DNA of 11,349 nucleotides from NCBI GenBank assembly GCA_902789835.1, contig CADAPN010000083.1, positions 1 through 11,349 on the forward strand, in the 5' to 3' direction. This stretch comes from Oscillospiraceae bacterium (GTDB lineage Bacteria; Bacillota_A; Clostridia; Oscillospirales; Oscillospiraceae). Made by a program: the position numbers and the translations under genes. This document shows positions 1 to 6,058 of the stretch, piece after piece (within the stretch, counting starts at the first letter, position 1; every line of letters starts with the position of its first letter). The notes under the pieces are model-generated. The model was not told where the DNA came from, ran no database searches, and was given only the letters and a program-made list of their open reading frames with translations.

Positions 1-42
1 ATCAAGGAAGATGCCCTGAAGGAGCTGTTCAGCATTGGCTAA
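1..42 (+). CDS. C-terminal end of an unidentified upstream gene (partial)
   Basis: The first 42 bases read in frame 1 as 13 residues ending in ...LKELFSIG followed by a TAA stop. The stop overlaps the TTG start of the next gene by 8 bases, the same tight arrangement seen through the rest of this left-hand operon. The Leu-Lys-Glu codons (CTG AAG GAG) also supply the ribosome site of the next gene. Too little of the protein is present to assign a family. By context it probably belongs with the GTPase that follows, but that is inference. Confidence 0.55.
   Translation: MKEDALKELFSIG
19..24 (+). promoter_or_regulatory. Ribosome binding site fixing the TTG start at 35
   Basis: AAGGAG lies 10 bases before the TTG at 35. 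No ATG or GTG in this frame lies nearby upstream, and the next in-frame ATG (at 53) would leave a spacing of 28 bases, so the TTG is the better start. Confidence 0.6.
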
Positions 43-865
43 AAAACAGGACATGCCGGTCTACCTGTTTACGGGCTTCCTCGAAGCAGGCAAGACCCGT
101 TTTATCCAGGAGACCCTGGAAGACAAGCGTTTCTGCAACGGAGAAAAGACCCTGCTTCTTCTTTGCGAAGAGGGAGAGGAAGAATACGAACCGGACGAGT
201 TTGCCGCCAAAACGGTTCAGATCCGCACGCTGGAGGACCAGTCGGAGCTCACGCCGGACCGCCTGATGGCGCTGGCAGAAGAGACCGATGCCGAGCGCGT
301 TGTGATTGAATACAACGGAATGTGGCTGCTGGACGTGCTGTACACCGCGCTGCCGGAAGGCTGGATGGTGTATCAGGAGTTCTTCTTTGCCGACGCCAAC
401 ACGATCCTGCGCTACAATGACAACATGCGCCAGCTGGTCTACGACAAGCTGAAGAGCTGCGAGCTGGCGGTGTTCAACCGTTTCAAGCCGGAAATGGACA
501 AGATGGCGTTCCACAAGCTGGTGCGCGCCGCGTCCCGGCGGGCGGATATCGCCTATGAGTACCCCGACGGGAAAGTGGAGTATGACGACATCGTCGATCC
601 GCTGCCCTTTGACCTGGAGGCGCCCGTCGTCGAGATCGGAGACGACGATTACGCCACCTGGTACCGCGATCTGTCCGAGGAGCCGAAGAAGTACGAAGGG
701 AAAACCGTGCGCTTCAAGTGCCGCGCCCTGGTGCGGCAGAAGCTGCCCTCCGAGACCTTTGTCGCGGGACGGCACGTGATGACCTGCTGCGTGGAGGATA
801 TCCAGTTTGCAGGCCTCTCAACTTCAAGTTCAACCGCGCCTACGGAAAGCGCGGCCCGGTGCTGA
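35..865 (+). CDS. CobW/HypB/UreG-like P-loop GTPase, C-terminus frameshifted
   Basis: This is a putative GTP-binding protein of the CobW/HypB/UreG type, a family that handles metal delivery; the target here is unknown. Residues 14-21 (GFLEAGKT) form a Walker A loop, 89-95 (VVIEYNG) resemble the Walker B/ExxG segment, and 147-150 (FNRF) stand where an NKxD-like base-recognition motif is expected. From about residue 205 a second domain begins (KYEGKTVRFKCRALV, then GRHVMTCC). It resembles the C-terminal domain of clostridial GTPases in which this part looks like the YcgQ/TIGR03943 family (recalled, not searched). The frame is normal up to about residue 261 (VEDIQFAGL). The last residues (STSSSTAPTESAARC) look like out-of-frame translation, and the expected ending continues in frame -1 to 924. 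Either the gene is damaged or there is a sequence error. The GTPase domain itself is intact. Confidence 0.75.
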   Translation: MAKKQDMPVYLFTGFLEAGKTRFIQETLEDKRFCNGEKTLLLLCEEGEEEYEPDEFAAKTVQIRTLEDQSELTPDRLMALAEETDAERVVIEYNGMWLLDVLYTALPEGWMVYQEFFFADANTILRYNDNMRQLVYDKLKSCELAVFNRFKPEMDKMAFHKLVRAASRRADIAYEYPDGKVEYDDIVDPLPFDLEAPVVEIGDDDYATWYRDLSEEPKKYEGKTVRFKCRALVRQKLPSETFVAGRHVMTCCVEDIQFAGLSTSSSTAPTESAARC

Positions 866-924
866 CCTATCTGGCTGCAGAGCCCTGCGAGGCTCCGGAG
901 CAGCCGGTTGCAACCTTCTACTGA
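814..924 (+). pseudogene. Detached C-terminal segment of the GTPase (frame -1)
   Basis: Just after GTPase residue 260 the protein-like reading moves to frame -1. It gives LNFKFNRAYGKRGPVL, then a Pro/Glu-rich stretch, and ends in ...VATFY with a TGA at 922-924. This reads as the natural end of the GTPase's second domain. The stop lies one base before the ATG of the HAD gene, the spacing expected of an intact, translationally coupled upstream gene. Joining the two frames gives about 295 residues. From memory of related proteins, roughly 20 residues between the DIxFxG and GPVL segments also seem to be missing. A deletion of length 3n+1 would then explain both the gap and the frame change better than a single lost base. 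Confidence 0.6.
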
Positions 925-925
925 G

Positions 926-1606
926 ATGAGATACCGCTGCCTCGTATTTGACCACGACGACACAACGGTAAACAGCACCGCGACGATTCACCACCCCTGC
1001 TTTGTTCGGTTTCTGGAGGAATACTATCCGGGACGCCGCTGCAGCCTGGAGGAGTATTTCATCAAAAACTTTTCTCCGGGCTTTCTGCCGATGTGCCGGG
1101 AGGAATACGGGATGGACGACAGAATGCTGGAGATGGAGACCCGATACTGGCAGGACTATGTCCGTTCCCGGATTCCCGACGCTTACCCCGGGATTCGGGC
1201 GATCATGCAGCGCCAGAAAGAACAGGGGGGATACACGGCGGTGATTTCGCACTCCTTCCGGGAGAACATCCTGAGGGATTACGCGAAAAACAGCCTGCCG
1301 GAACCCGACCTGATCTTCGGCTGGGAGATGCCGCCGGAGCAGAGAAAGCCCTCACCCTGGCCGCTGCAGGAGGTATTAAAGCAGCTCTCGCTGGAGCCGG
1401 AAGAAGCCCTGGTGATCGACGATCTGAAACCGGGATATGACATGGCACGGGCCTGCGGGGTGCCTTTCGCCGCCGCGGGCTGGGCCAACGACATCCCGGA
1501 GATCGAAGGGTTCATGAGAGAAAACTGCAATCTCTACTTTAAAAAGGTGTCCGAACTGGAAGCGTATCTCTTCGGACCGGATGACAAAGGAGGCGTGTGC
1601 GCATGA
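926..1606 (+). CDS. HAD-superfamily hydrolase (phosphoglycolate-phosphatase-like)
   Basis: This is a cytosolic HAD-fold hydrolase of 226 residues, probably a small-molecule phosphatase; the substrate cannot be told. All four HAD motifs are visible. Motif I is DHDDT at residues 9-13 (nucleophile D9, acid/base D11). Motif II is the Ser in VISHS (S108). Motif III is probably K141 in RKPSP. Motif IV is VIDDLKPG with D165 and D166. A mainly helical stretch of about 65 residues between motifs I and II fits a C1 cap. I chose ATG 926 because it follows the upstream frame's TGA by one base and places motif I at the usual distance from the N-terminus. A TTG at 908 with GGAG at 897-900 would add six residues and cannot be excluded. 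The stop overlaps the next gene's ATG, so the genes are co-transcribed. Confidence 0.85.
   Translation: MRYRCLVFDHDDTTVNSTATIHHPCFVRFLEEYYPGRRCSLEEYFIKNFSPGFLPMCREEYGMDDRMLEMETRYWQDYVRSRIPDAYPGIRAIMQRQKEQGGYTAVISHSFRENILRDYAKNSLPEPDLIFGWEMPPEQRKPSPWPLQEVLKQLSLEPEEALVIDDLKPGYDMARACGVPFAAAGWANDIPEIEGFMRENCNLYFKKVSELEAYLFGPDDKGGVCA
1586..1593 (+). promoter_or_regulatory. Ribosome binding site fixing the ATG start at 1603
   Basis: AAAGGAGG lies 9 bases before ATG 1603 but only 3 bases before the in-frame GTG at 1597, so the ATG is the real start. The site is inside the end of the HAD gene (codons for Lys-Gly-Gly). Confidence 0.75.
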
Positions 1607-2565
1607 CCCCCATCCTCTATATCGTGATTCCCTGCTACAACGAACAGGCGGTTCTCCCTGTAACGGCGCCGCTGTTCCTTGAAAAGATAAAGAGTCTTGC
1701 CGCTGCCGGAAAGATCAGCGAAGAGAGCCGTGTGCTGTTTGTGAACGACGGAAGCCGGGACGACACCTGGAAGATTATCAAAGGACTGTCGAAGGAGGAC
1801 CCGCATTATCTCGGCATCTCACAGAGCCGCAACCGCGGGCATCAGAACGCCGTTCTGGCCGGGCTGATGGAGGCCCGTGACCGCTGTGACATCACGATCT
1901 CCATCGACTGTGACGGGCAGGATGACATCAACGCCATGGACGAGATGGTGGATGCGTATCTGGACGGATACGATGTCGTCTACGGCGTGCGCTCCAGCCG
2001 GGAGACAGACAGCTTCTTCAAGCGCTTTACCGCACAGAGCTTTTACAAGCTGCTTTCGGCGATGGGGGCGGAGGTGGTCTACAACCACGCGGACTACCGT
2101 CTGATGAGTGCAAGGGTTCTGAAGGAGTTTGCAAACTTCAAGGAGGTCAATCTGTATCTGCGCGGCCTTGTGCCGCTGGTGGGCTTCCGAAGCACGACCG
2201 TGAGCTATTCCCGGGCAGAACGCATTGCGGGGGAGAGCCATTATCCGCTGAAGAAGATGCTGGGGCTTGCCATCGACGGCATCACCAGCCTCTCGGTGAA
2301 ACCCCTGCAGATGATCACGGGCTTTGGGATCTTTGTGGCGGTCATCAGCTTCCTCGGCTGCCTGTGGGCGCTGATCACGGCAATCTGCGGAAAGGCGGTT
2401 CCGGGCTGGGCCAGCATGACCTGCATTGTCTGCTTTGTCAGCGGGGTGCAGCTGGTGTGCCTCGGTATCATTGGCGAATACATCGGGAAAATCTACCTGG
2501 AGACGAAGGAACGCCCCCGCTATATCATCAGCGAACGGACGGAAAATTGGGGGGCCAAGGATTAA
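1603..2565 (+). CDS. GT2 family membrane glycosyltransferase (GtrB/DPM1-like)
   Basis: This family 2 glycosyltransferase probably moves a sugar from a nucleotide donor to a polyprenyl phosphate at the inner face of the membrane, as in the GtrB/YkcC and dolichol-phosphate-mannose-synthase-like groups. It has 320 residues. The N-terminal GT-A domain starts with VIPCYNE (8-14), has VNDGSRDDTW (47-56), and carries the metal-binding DxD as SIDCDGQDD (D102, D104). RIAGESHYPLKK (207-218) matches the conserved segment before the membrane anchor. Two hydrophobic spans follow at about 236-262 and 270-293, then a charged tail, the usual GtrB layout. The ATG overlaps the TGA of the HAD gene. No clear terminator follows the stop at 2565. 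Sugar and lipid specificity cannot be read from the sequence. Confidence 0.9.
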   Translation: MTPILYIVIPCYNEQAVLPVTAPLFLEKIKSLAAAGKISEESRVLFVNDGSRDDTWKIIKGLSKEDPHYLGISQSRNRGHQNAVLAGLMEARDRCDITISIDCDGQDDINAMDEMVDAYLDGYDVVYGVRSSRETDSFFKRFTAQSFYKLLSAMGAEVVYNHADYRLMSARVLKEFANFKEVNLYLRGLVPLVGFRSTTVSYSRAERIAGESHYPLKKMLGLAIDGITSLSVKPLQMITGFGIFVAVISFLGCLWALITAICGKAVPGWASMTCIVCFVSGVQLVCLGIIGEYIGKIYLETKERPRYIISERTENWGAKD

Positions 2566-2665
2566 AACACGGTCTGTCGGCATGGCATTTTACGGGAAAT
2601 GGGACAAAAGTGGGGGGAAAACCCTAAAAAATGCTTAAATTATTGGGCGTTTTTGGGCCAAACCC

Positions 2666-2694
2666 TTGACGAAAAGGACAAATCGTTGTATTAT
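2666..2694 (+). promoter_or_regulatory. Sigma-A-type promoter for the zinc-ribbon gene
   Basis: TTGACG (2666-2671) and TATTAT (2689-2694) are separated by exactly 17 bases. This predicts a start near 2701 and a leader of about 48 bases to ATG 2749. The region is more AT-rich than the flanking genes. The rest of 2566-2748 holds no other gene I can support. Confidence 0.75.
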
Positions 2695-2734
2695 TATGCT
2701 GTTTTACAGCGCCTTTTCCATCTTCTCTTTGAAT

Positions 2735-2740
2735 GGAGGA
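2735..2740 (+). promoter_or_regulatory. Ribosome binding site fixing the ATG start at 2749
   Basis: GGAGGA lies 8 bases before ATG 2749. An in-frame ATG at 2599 exists but lies upstream of the promoter and encodes residues that do not look like protein, so it is not the start. Confidence 0.75.
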
Positions 2741-2748
2741 ACTTTTGC

Positions 2749-3390
2749 ATGAGCGTTATTCCACAAGTAAAATGCCGCAGATGCGGGGAAAGTTTTTCCG
2801 CTCTGCGCAGCCGCTGCCCCAACTGCGGCACGCGTCGCGTGTCTCAGAGCAGCCGGACGCCTGCACCGACGCCCAGCACGGTCAAGGGAACTGCGGCTTA
2901 TGAGAGAGCCGAGACGAATACCAGATGGCAGATGATCTTCGGACTGATTCTGGTTGTCGCGGTCATTCTCGCTGTAATCGTGATGGTATCGACGAGCCTG
3001 AACGGTCTGGATAATCAAAGCGGAAAGGGAAGCAACAACAATATCGTCGCGACCCCGACCCCAACCGTCAACCTTGCGCCCACGGTGGAACCGCCTCCCA
3101 CCCCGACCCCGACCCCGACCCCGACGGTGGAAGGTATCAACATTCAGTGCTTCGGTACGGATGTCAAGGAAGAGTTCACACTGAGCCTGAGCCGTGACGC
3201 GGCAGGGATTGAACTGCAGGCGACGGTCCTCCCGATGGAGGTCTTCACCACCGAGAACACGCGGATTACCTGGAAGAGCAGCGATGAATCCCTCTTCATG
3301 GTGACGCCCAGTGAAGATACCAGAAAGTGCAAGGTCGAGATTCTTCAGACCGATTATTCCGTTGTGCTGCTTGTCCGTTTGGTCAGCTGA
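2749..3390 (+). CDS. Zinc-ribbon, single-span membrane protein with Ig-like (BIG2-like) domain
   Basis: I do not recognise a named gene. The 213-residue product has a clear modular layout. A zinc ribbon lies at the N-terminus (C9, C12, C23, C26, two CxxC knuckles). It is followed by a Ser/Thr/Pro-rich stretch and one hydrophobic span at about 61-82. A low-complexity Pro/Thr linker occupies 101-127. The C-terminal domain at about 130-213 contains ITWKSSDESLFMV (173-185), typical of bacterial Ig-like group 2 domains. The likely topology is zinc ribbon inside and Ig-like domain outside, so it may link an intracellular signal or partner to the cell surface; this is inference. It has its own promoter, and a hairpin follows 12 bases after the stop. 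The Ig-like domain ends rather abruptly, so it may be a short or divergent copy. Confidence 0.8.
   Translation: MSVIPQVKCRRCGESFSALRSRCPNCGTRRVSQSSRTPAPTPSTVKGTAAYERAETNTRWQMIFGLILVVAVILAVIVMVSTSLNGLDNQSGKGSNNNIVATPTPTVNLAPTVEPPPTPTPTPTPTVEGINIQCFGTDVKEEFTLSLSRDAAGIELQATVLPMEVFTTENTRITWKSSDESLFMVTPSEDTRKCKVEILQTDYSVVLLVRLVS
3100..3126 (+). repeat. ACCCCG hexanucleotide tandem repeat (Pro-Thr linker)
   Basis: About four and a half copies of ACCCCG encode the Thr-Pro run of the linker in the zinc-ribbon membrane protein. Gains or losses of whole 6-bp units keep the frame, so linker length could vary between strains without breaking the protein. Confidence 0.75.
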
Positions 3391-3402
3391 GAAACGATCT
3401 GT

Positions 3403-3434
3403 AAAACAGGGAGCCCGTACGGACTCCCTGTTTT
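3403..3434 (+). terminator. Hairpin terminator or attenuator between zinc-ribbon gene and yvcK-like gene
   Basis: AAAACAGGGAG (3403-3413) pairs perfectly with CTCCCTGTTTT (3424-3434) around a 10-base loop. The U tract is only four bases and is followed by CATCAG, so termination may be partial. No good promoter is visible between this hairpin and the next start at 3457, which suggests that some read-through supplies the next gene. Confidence 0.7.
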
Positions 3435-3456
3435 CATCAGTAAGGATGCGAGAAAT

Positions 3457-4407
3457 GTGAAAAAAATCATTGTTTTCGGCGGAGGAACCGGCCTTTCGGT
3501 TCTGCTCTCGGGACTGAAGCAGTTCCCGATCGATGTGACGACGGTGATCACCGTCAGTGACAACGGGAGCAGCACCGGGGTGTTGAAAGAGGAACTGGAT
3601 ATCCCTGCTGTCGGCGACGTGGGGAAGGTACTGATTTCCATGGCCAACGTGGATGAGGATTTCGTCCGGCTTCTTCGATATCGCTTTTCCAAGGACGGAA
3701 GCCTCCACAATCATCCGGTGCGCAACATCATGCTGGCGGCGCTCATCGACCTCAAGGGCAGCCTGTCGGAAGCGACAGCCTATATGTGCAAGCTTCTGAA
3801 TGTCAAGGGGACGGTTCTCCCGCTCACCGAGGAGAAGGTGGAACTGGTCGGCAAGAACGGAAAGCAGGAATACTTCGGTCAGGTCGCCGTCAGCCGAAAT
3901 GTGAAGAATATCCGCAAGCTCGACTATGACCACAGCATCCGCATCAGCGAAAAAGTGATCGAGAAAATCATGGAAGCGGATCTGATTGTTTTCTCTCCTG
4001 GCAGCCTGTATACCAGCATTCTGCCGCACCTTCTCTCCAAGGATGTGCTGAAAGCCCTGGACCGGGCGAAGGCGCCAATCTTTTATGTCTGCAACATTGT
4101 CACGCAGCCTGGAGAAACCGACGGCTACACAGTCGGGGATCATCTGCGGGTGCTGAACCGATATCTGAAGAACCGGAAGGTGGATATCGTGCTGGCCAAC
4201 AACCGCCCGCCCGATCAGGAAATCGCAGAGCATTATCTGAAGACGGAGGGAAAGGAACCGGTCCCGCTGGTGAAAGAGGAGCTGGACACCCTCGATGTGG
4301 AACTGATTGAGGACTCGCTGCTGACCGTCGAAAACGGAGCGATCCGCCACAATGCCCTGAAGACCGCGTTTCAGATCTTTGCGTTCCTGATGCGGCAGGA
4401 GGCATGA
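3457..4407 (+). CDS. yvcK: YvcK/CofD-like family protein (gluconeogenesis-factor type)
   Basis: This cytosolic 316-residue protein belongs to the CofD-like YvcK family. The Bacillus member binds UDP-sugars, is needed for growth on gluconeogenic carbon sources, and affects cell-wall synthesis (established for the family, not shown here). The nucleotide-binding N-terminus GGGTGLS (8-14) is intact, and SPGSLYTSILPHLL and CNIVTQPGETDGY match the family core. Three signatures differ from the Bacillus-type form as I recall it: SDNGSSTG (34-41) in place of DDGGSSG, GDVGK (53-57) in place of GDIRN, and NHPVRN (85-90) in place of GHSxGN. It starts with GTG and has AAGGA at 3442-3446, 10 bases upstream. 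It is not flanked by rapZ/yvcJ or whiA, its usual neighbours. It could be a second, specialised copy, so the symbol is a family label. Confidence 0.85.
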   Translation: MKKIIVFGGGTGLSVLLSGLKQFPIDVTTVITVSDNGSSTGVLKEELDIPAVGDVGKVLISMANVDEDFVRLLRYRFSKDGSLHNHPVRNIMLAALIDLKGSLSEATAYMCKLLNVKGTVLPLTEEKVELVGKNGKQEYFGQVAVSRNVKNIRKLDYDHSIRISEKVIEKIMEADLIVFSPGSLYTSILPHLLSKDVLKALDRAKAPIFYVCNIVTQPGETDGYTVGDHLRVLNRYLKNRKVDIVLANNRPPDQEIAEHYLKTEGKEPVPLVKEELDTLDVELIEDSLLTVENGAIRHNALKTAFQIFAFLMRQEA

Positions 4408-4438
4408 AAACATAGAATCCATAGAATCACACAAAACA

Positions 4439-4474
4439 AAAGCTCACCGGCTTTCAAAACAGCCGGTGAGCTTT
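4439..4474. terminator. Bidirectional intrinsic terminator for convergent genes
   Basis: AAAGCTCACCGGCT (4439-4452) pairs with AGCCGGTGAGCTTT (4461-4474), a perfect 14-bp stem with an 8-base loop. On the + strand it lies 31 bases after the yvcK-like stop. On the - strand it lies 57 bases after the surface-protein stop and is followed by a T-rich run (TTTTGTTTTGTG). It can serve both genes. Confidence 0.88.
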
Positions 4475-4531
4475 GAAATTTTACAGGGGGTGAAACACAA
4501 GGCAACGGAGATAACGCCCCGGAGCCGGGGC

Positions 4532-5806
4532 TCAGCGGCGGCGTCTTTTGCGCCTGCGCTGTTTGGCGGGACCGCAGAGATGGACGATTACGAGGATCAG
4601 GTCCACCGGGAGCAGGGCCATCAGCAGGGCCATCAGAGCACTTGGCGGTTTCAGGGCGGAGAGACTGAATCCGCCGGAGGACGAACCGGAGTCGGAAGAG
4701 GACTGAACCGGGGTCGGAACGCCGGCGGAGCCGTCTTGCGCAGCTGTACCCGCCACAGAGCCTCCGTGCCGTTTGATGGAGGTGTATCCGCACACGTCGC
4801 AGACGCCCGTTTCCACCTCTGCGCCGGATTCATCCTGAGTTGTGGTCCAGGTGAAGCTGTGCAGCGCTTCATCCGTTGCAGGACTGCCGTCAAGGGACTC
4901 GCGCCAGTGACCGCGGGCGTCATAGCTCCAGGTGTCGGCATAGCTGTGCGCCTGGGCATCCGAAGGGGTCGTCACGGCGGAAGTGACCGGTGCGGTGGCG
5001 GTCACAGGATTGATGACCGGCGTGGGGGAGACGGCAACCTCGGCACTCGGCGCCGGTGTGGCGGTGACCCTTGAAATTGTCGGATTGACGGTCAGTATGG
5101 CGGGATTGGTGCGGGTAGTATTTCCTTCGCCGGCACCGATCATGTCGCAGACGACTTGCCAGCCGTTGAGCTCATAAGGGATATGGTAGAGGTTGAGCTT
5201 CGGACTGTTGTTGCCGGTGTATTCCATCTGGCTGTAGCTGTCTCTCAGCCGGTCAACGGGGATGACCCCGCGGCCCTCCGGCTCTACCAGAGCCCATTCA
5301 TAGTCCCGGACGTAGCCGCCCGAAACAACAAAGGAGGCCCAGCCGCCTTCATCCACGGTTTCGTCCCCGGGGTGTTTATACACGGTCGGAGCCCAGACAG
5401 AAGCCGTATAGGTGCGCGTCAGAACGGCGGACTTGCCGGATGGATCCACCGTGCAGGAAACAGCACTGTTATTCAGGTAGCAGGCGACATCGGGGCTGAT
5501 GGTGTATCCATCCGCAACGCCGATGTCCATGATAAGCGTGTAGGTCTCGGGCCCGAAATCACCGGATACGATCATTCCGTTGGCATCATACCAGCCGGCG
5601 CTTGTGATGCGGCAGCCGGGGGTGCTGGTGGCGGCGGTGATCTGCGAAGGATCGCTCAGCGCCACCGGCGTGGCGGAGAGCGTGGTCAGAATCTTCTCTA
5701 TCACCGTGCCTTCGGCAGAAGCCGGTACGGGCAGCGCAACGCTGAAAGACAGTACGAGGGAAAGAACCGTGATCAGCGTAAGCAGACGCAGTTTCTTTGC
5801 TTGCAT
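4532..5806 (-). CDS. Secreted, C-terminally anchored Ig-like surface protein
   Basis: No named gene is recognised. The 424-residue product begins with a classic signal peptide: MQAKKLRL, a hydrophobic core to about residue 24, and an AxA site at PASA|EG near residue 31. Residues about 47-135 (CRITSAGWYDANG, then ETYTLIMDIGVADGY) resemble a beta-rich repeat common in clostridial surface proteins. An Ig-like domain follows at about 141-242 (KHPGDETVDEGG). Next comes a Thr/Pro/Val linker (245-282) and a His/Trp/Cys module (HSYADTWSYD..HW..HSF, then CDVCGY at 336-341). A Ser/Gly stretch leads to a membrane span at about 388-411 and a strongly basic tail of Arg and Lys. There is no LPxTG motif; the span and basic tail would anchor it. 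It has its own promoter and converges on the yvcK-like gene. A role in adhesion or wall structure is only inference. Confidence 0.8.
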   Translation of the reverse strand: MQAKKLRLLTLITVLSLVLSFSVALPVPASAEGTVIEKILTTLSATPVALSDPSQITAATSTPGCRITSAGWYDANGMIVSGDFGPETYTLIMDIGVADGYTISPDVACYLNNSAVSCTVDPSGKSAVLTRTYTASVWAPTVYKHPGDETVDEGGWASFVVSGGYVRDYEWALVEPEGRGVIPVDRLRDSYSQMEYTGNNSPKLNLYHIPYELNGWQVVCDMIGAGEGNTTRTNPAILTVNPTISRVTATPAPSAEVAVSPTPVINPVTATAPVTSAVTTPSDAQAHSYADTWSYDARGHWRESLDGSPATDEALHSFTWTTTQDESGAEVETGVCDVCGYTSIKRHGGSVAGTAAQDGSAGVPTPVQSSSDSGSSSGGFSLSALKPPSALMALLMALLPVDLILVIVHLCGPAKQRRRKRRRR

Positions 5807-5811
5807 AATTT

Positions 5812-5819
5812 CCCCCTCC
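5812..5819 (-). promoter_or_regulatory. Ribosome binding site fixing the - strand ATG start at 5806
   Basis: On the - strand GGAGGGGG ends 5 bases before ATG 5806. An in-frame TTG at 5821 overlaps this site, so it cannot be the start. ATG 5806 also gives a well-formed signal peptide. Confidence 0.75.
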
Positions 5820-5907
5820 AAAAAGCACGGCGGCAGCGGAAGCAGACCGCAGGCTCTGACAGTTGAAGCGGACCGGCGGAATCAAAGCCGGAATCCATCT
5901 GTAGATT

Positions 5908-5936
5908 ATTATAGTATCCTCAGCACAAATGGTCAA
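5908..5936 (-). promoter_or_regulatory. Near-consensus sigma-A promoter for the surface protein
   Basis: Read on the - strand, TTGACC (5936-5931) and TATAAT (5913-5908) are separated by 17 bases. The -10 is perfect and the -35 has one mismatch. Transcription should start near 5901, giving a leader of about 95 bases before ATG 5806. The leader contains a short GC-rich inverted repeat (CCGGC/GCCGG near 5872-5892) of uncertain meaning. Confidence 0.85.
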
Positions 5937-5988
5937 GGAAAAAAACAAGTTATTGTAGCTTGTGACAGAAAAAACACAAAATATTCGG

Positions 5989-6022
5989 TTTGTCAGAAAC
6001 TTATCTTGGCAAAAATGACAAA
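5989..6022. repeat. 7-bp inverted repeat upstream of the rnf promoter
   Basis: TTTGTCA (5989-5995) is mirrored exactly by TGACAAA (6016-6022), with 20 bases between. Its centre is about 60 bases before the predicted rnf start, and its right arm ends 6 bases before the proposed -35. Further TGACA-like words occur at 5963-5967 and, as TGGACA, in the -35 itself. It may be a regulator site, but the region is AT-rich and a 7-bp match with this spacing could be chance. Confidence 0.4.
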
Positions 6023-6028
6023 TGACTA

Positions 6029-6058
6029 TGGACAGAATCGGCTTCGTTATGTTAAAAT
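6029..6058 (+). promoter_or_regulatory. Likely promoter of the rnf operon
   Basis: TGGACA (6029-6034) is followed after 18 bases by TAAAAT (6053-6058). Each has one mismatch to consensus, and a TG at 6050-6051 makes an extended -10. The predicted start is near 6065, leaving a leader of about 38 bases. The remainder of the 5807-6102 intergenic region shows no gene. Confidence 0.65.

Noticed and set aside
806..822. Programmed -1 frameshift site in the GTPase
   Set aside because: No X XXY YYZ slippery heptamer and no evident downstream stimulatory hairpin at the joint; mutation or sequence error is simpler.
2566..2665. Intrinsic terminator after the glycosyltransferase
   Set aside because: Short G/C runs and A/T tracts are present, but no stem longer than a few base pairs followed by a U tract.
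2599..2748. N-terminal extension of the zinc-ribbon protein to ATG 2599
   Set aside because: The extension would begin upstream of a good promoter, and a strong ribosome site precedes ATG 2749.
2704..4434. A 576-codon open frame on the - strand across the zinc-ribbon and yvcK-like genes
   Set aside because: It is antisense to two well-supported genes. Its translation is His/Arg/Asp-rich without recognisable domains, as expected from a shadow frame of GC-rich coding DNA.
5960..5979. TTGTG-N10-CACAA as a Rex redox-repressor site
   Set aside because: Rex sites have 8 bases between these half-sites and conserved inner AA/TT; here the spacing is 10 and the inner bases do not match. Tempting for rnf, but not supported.
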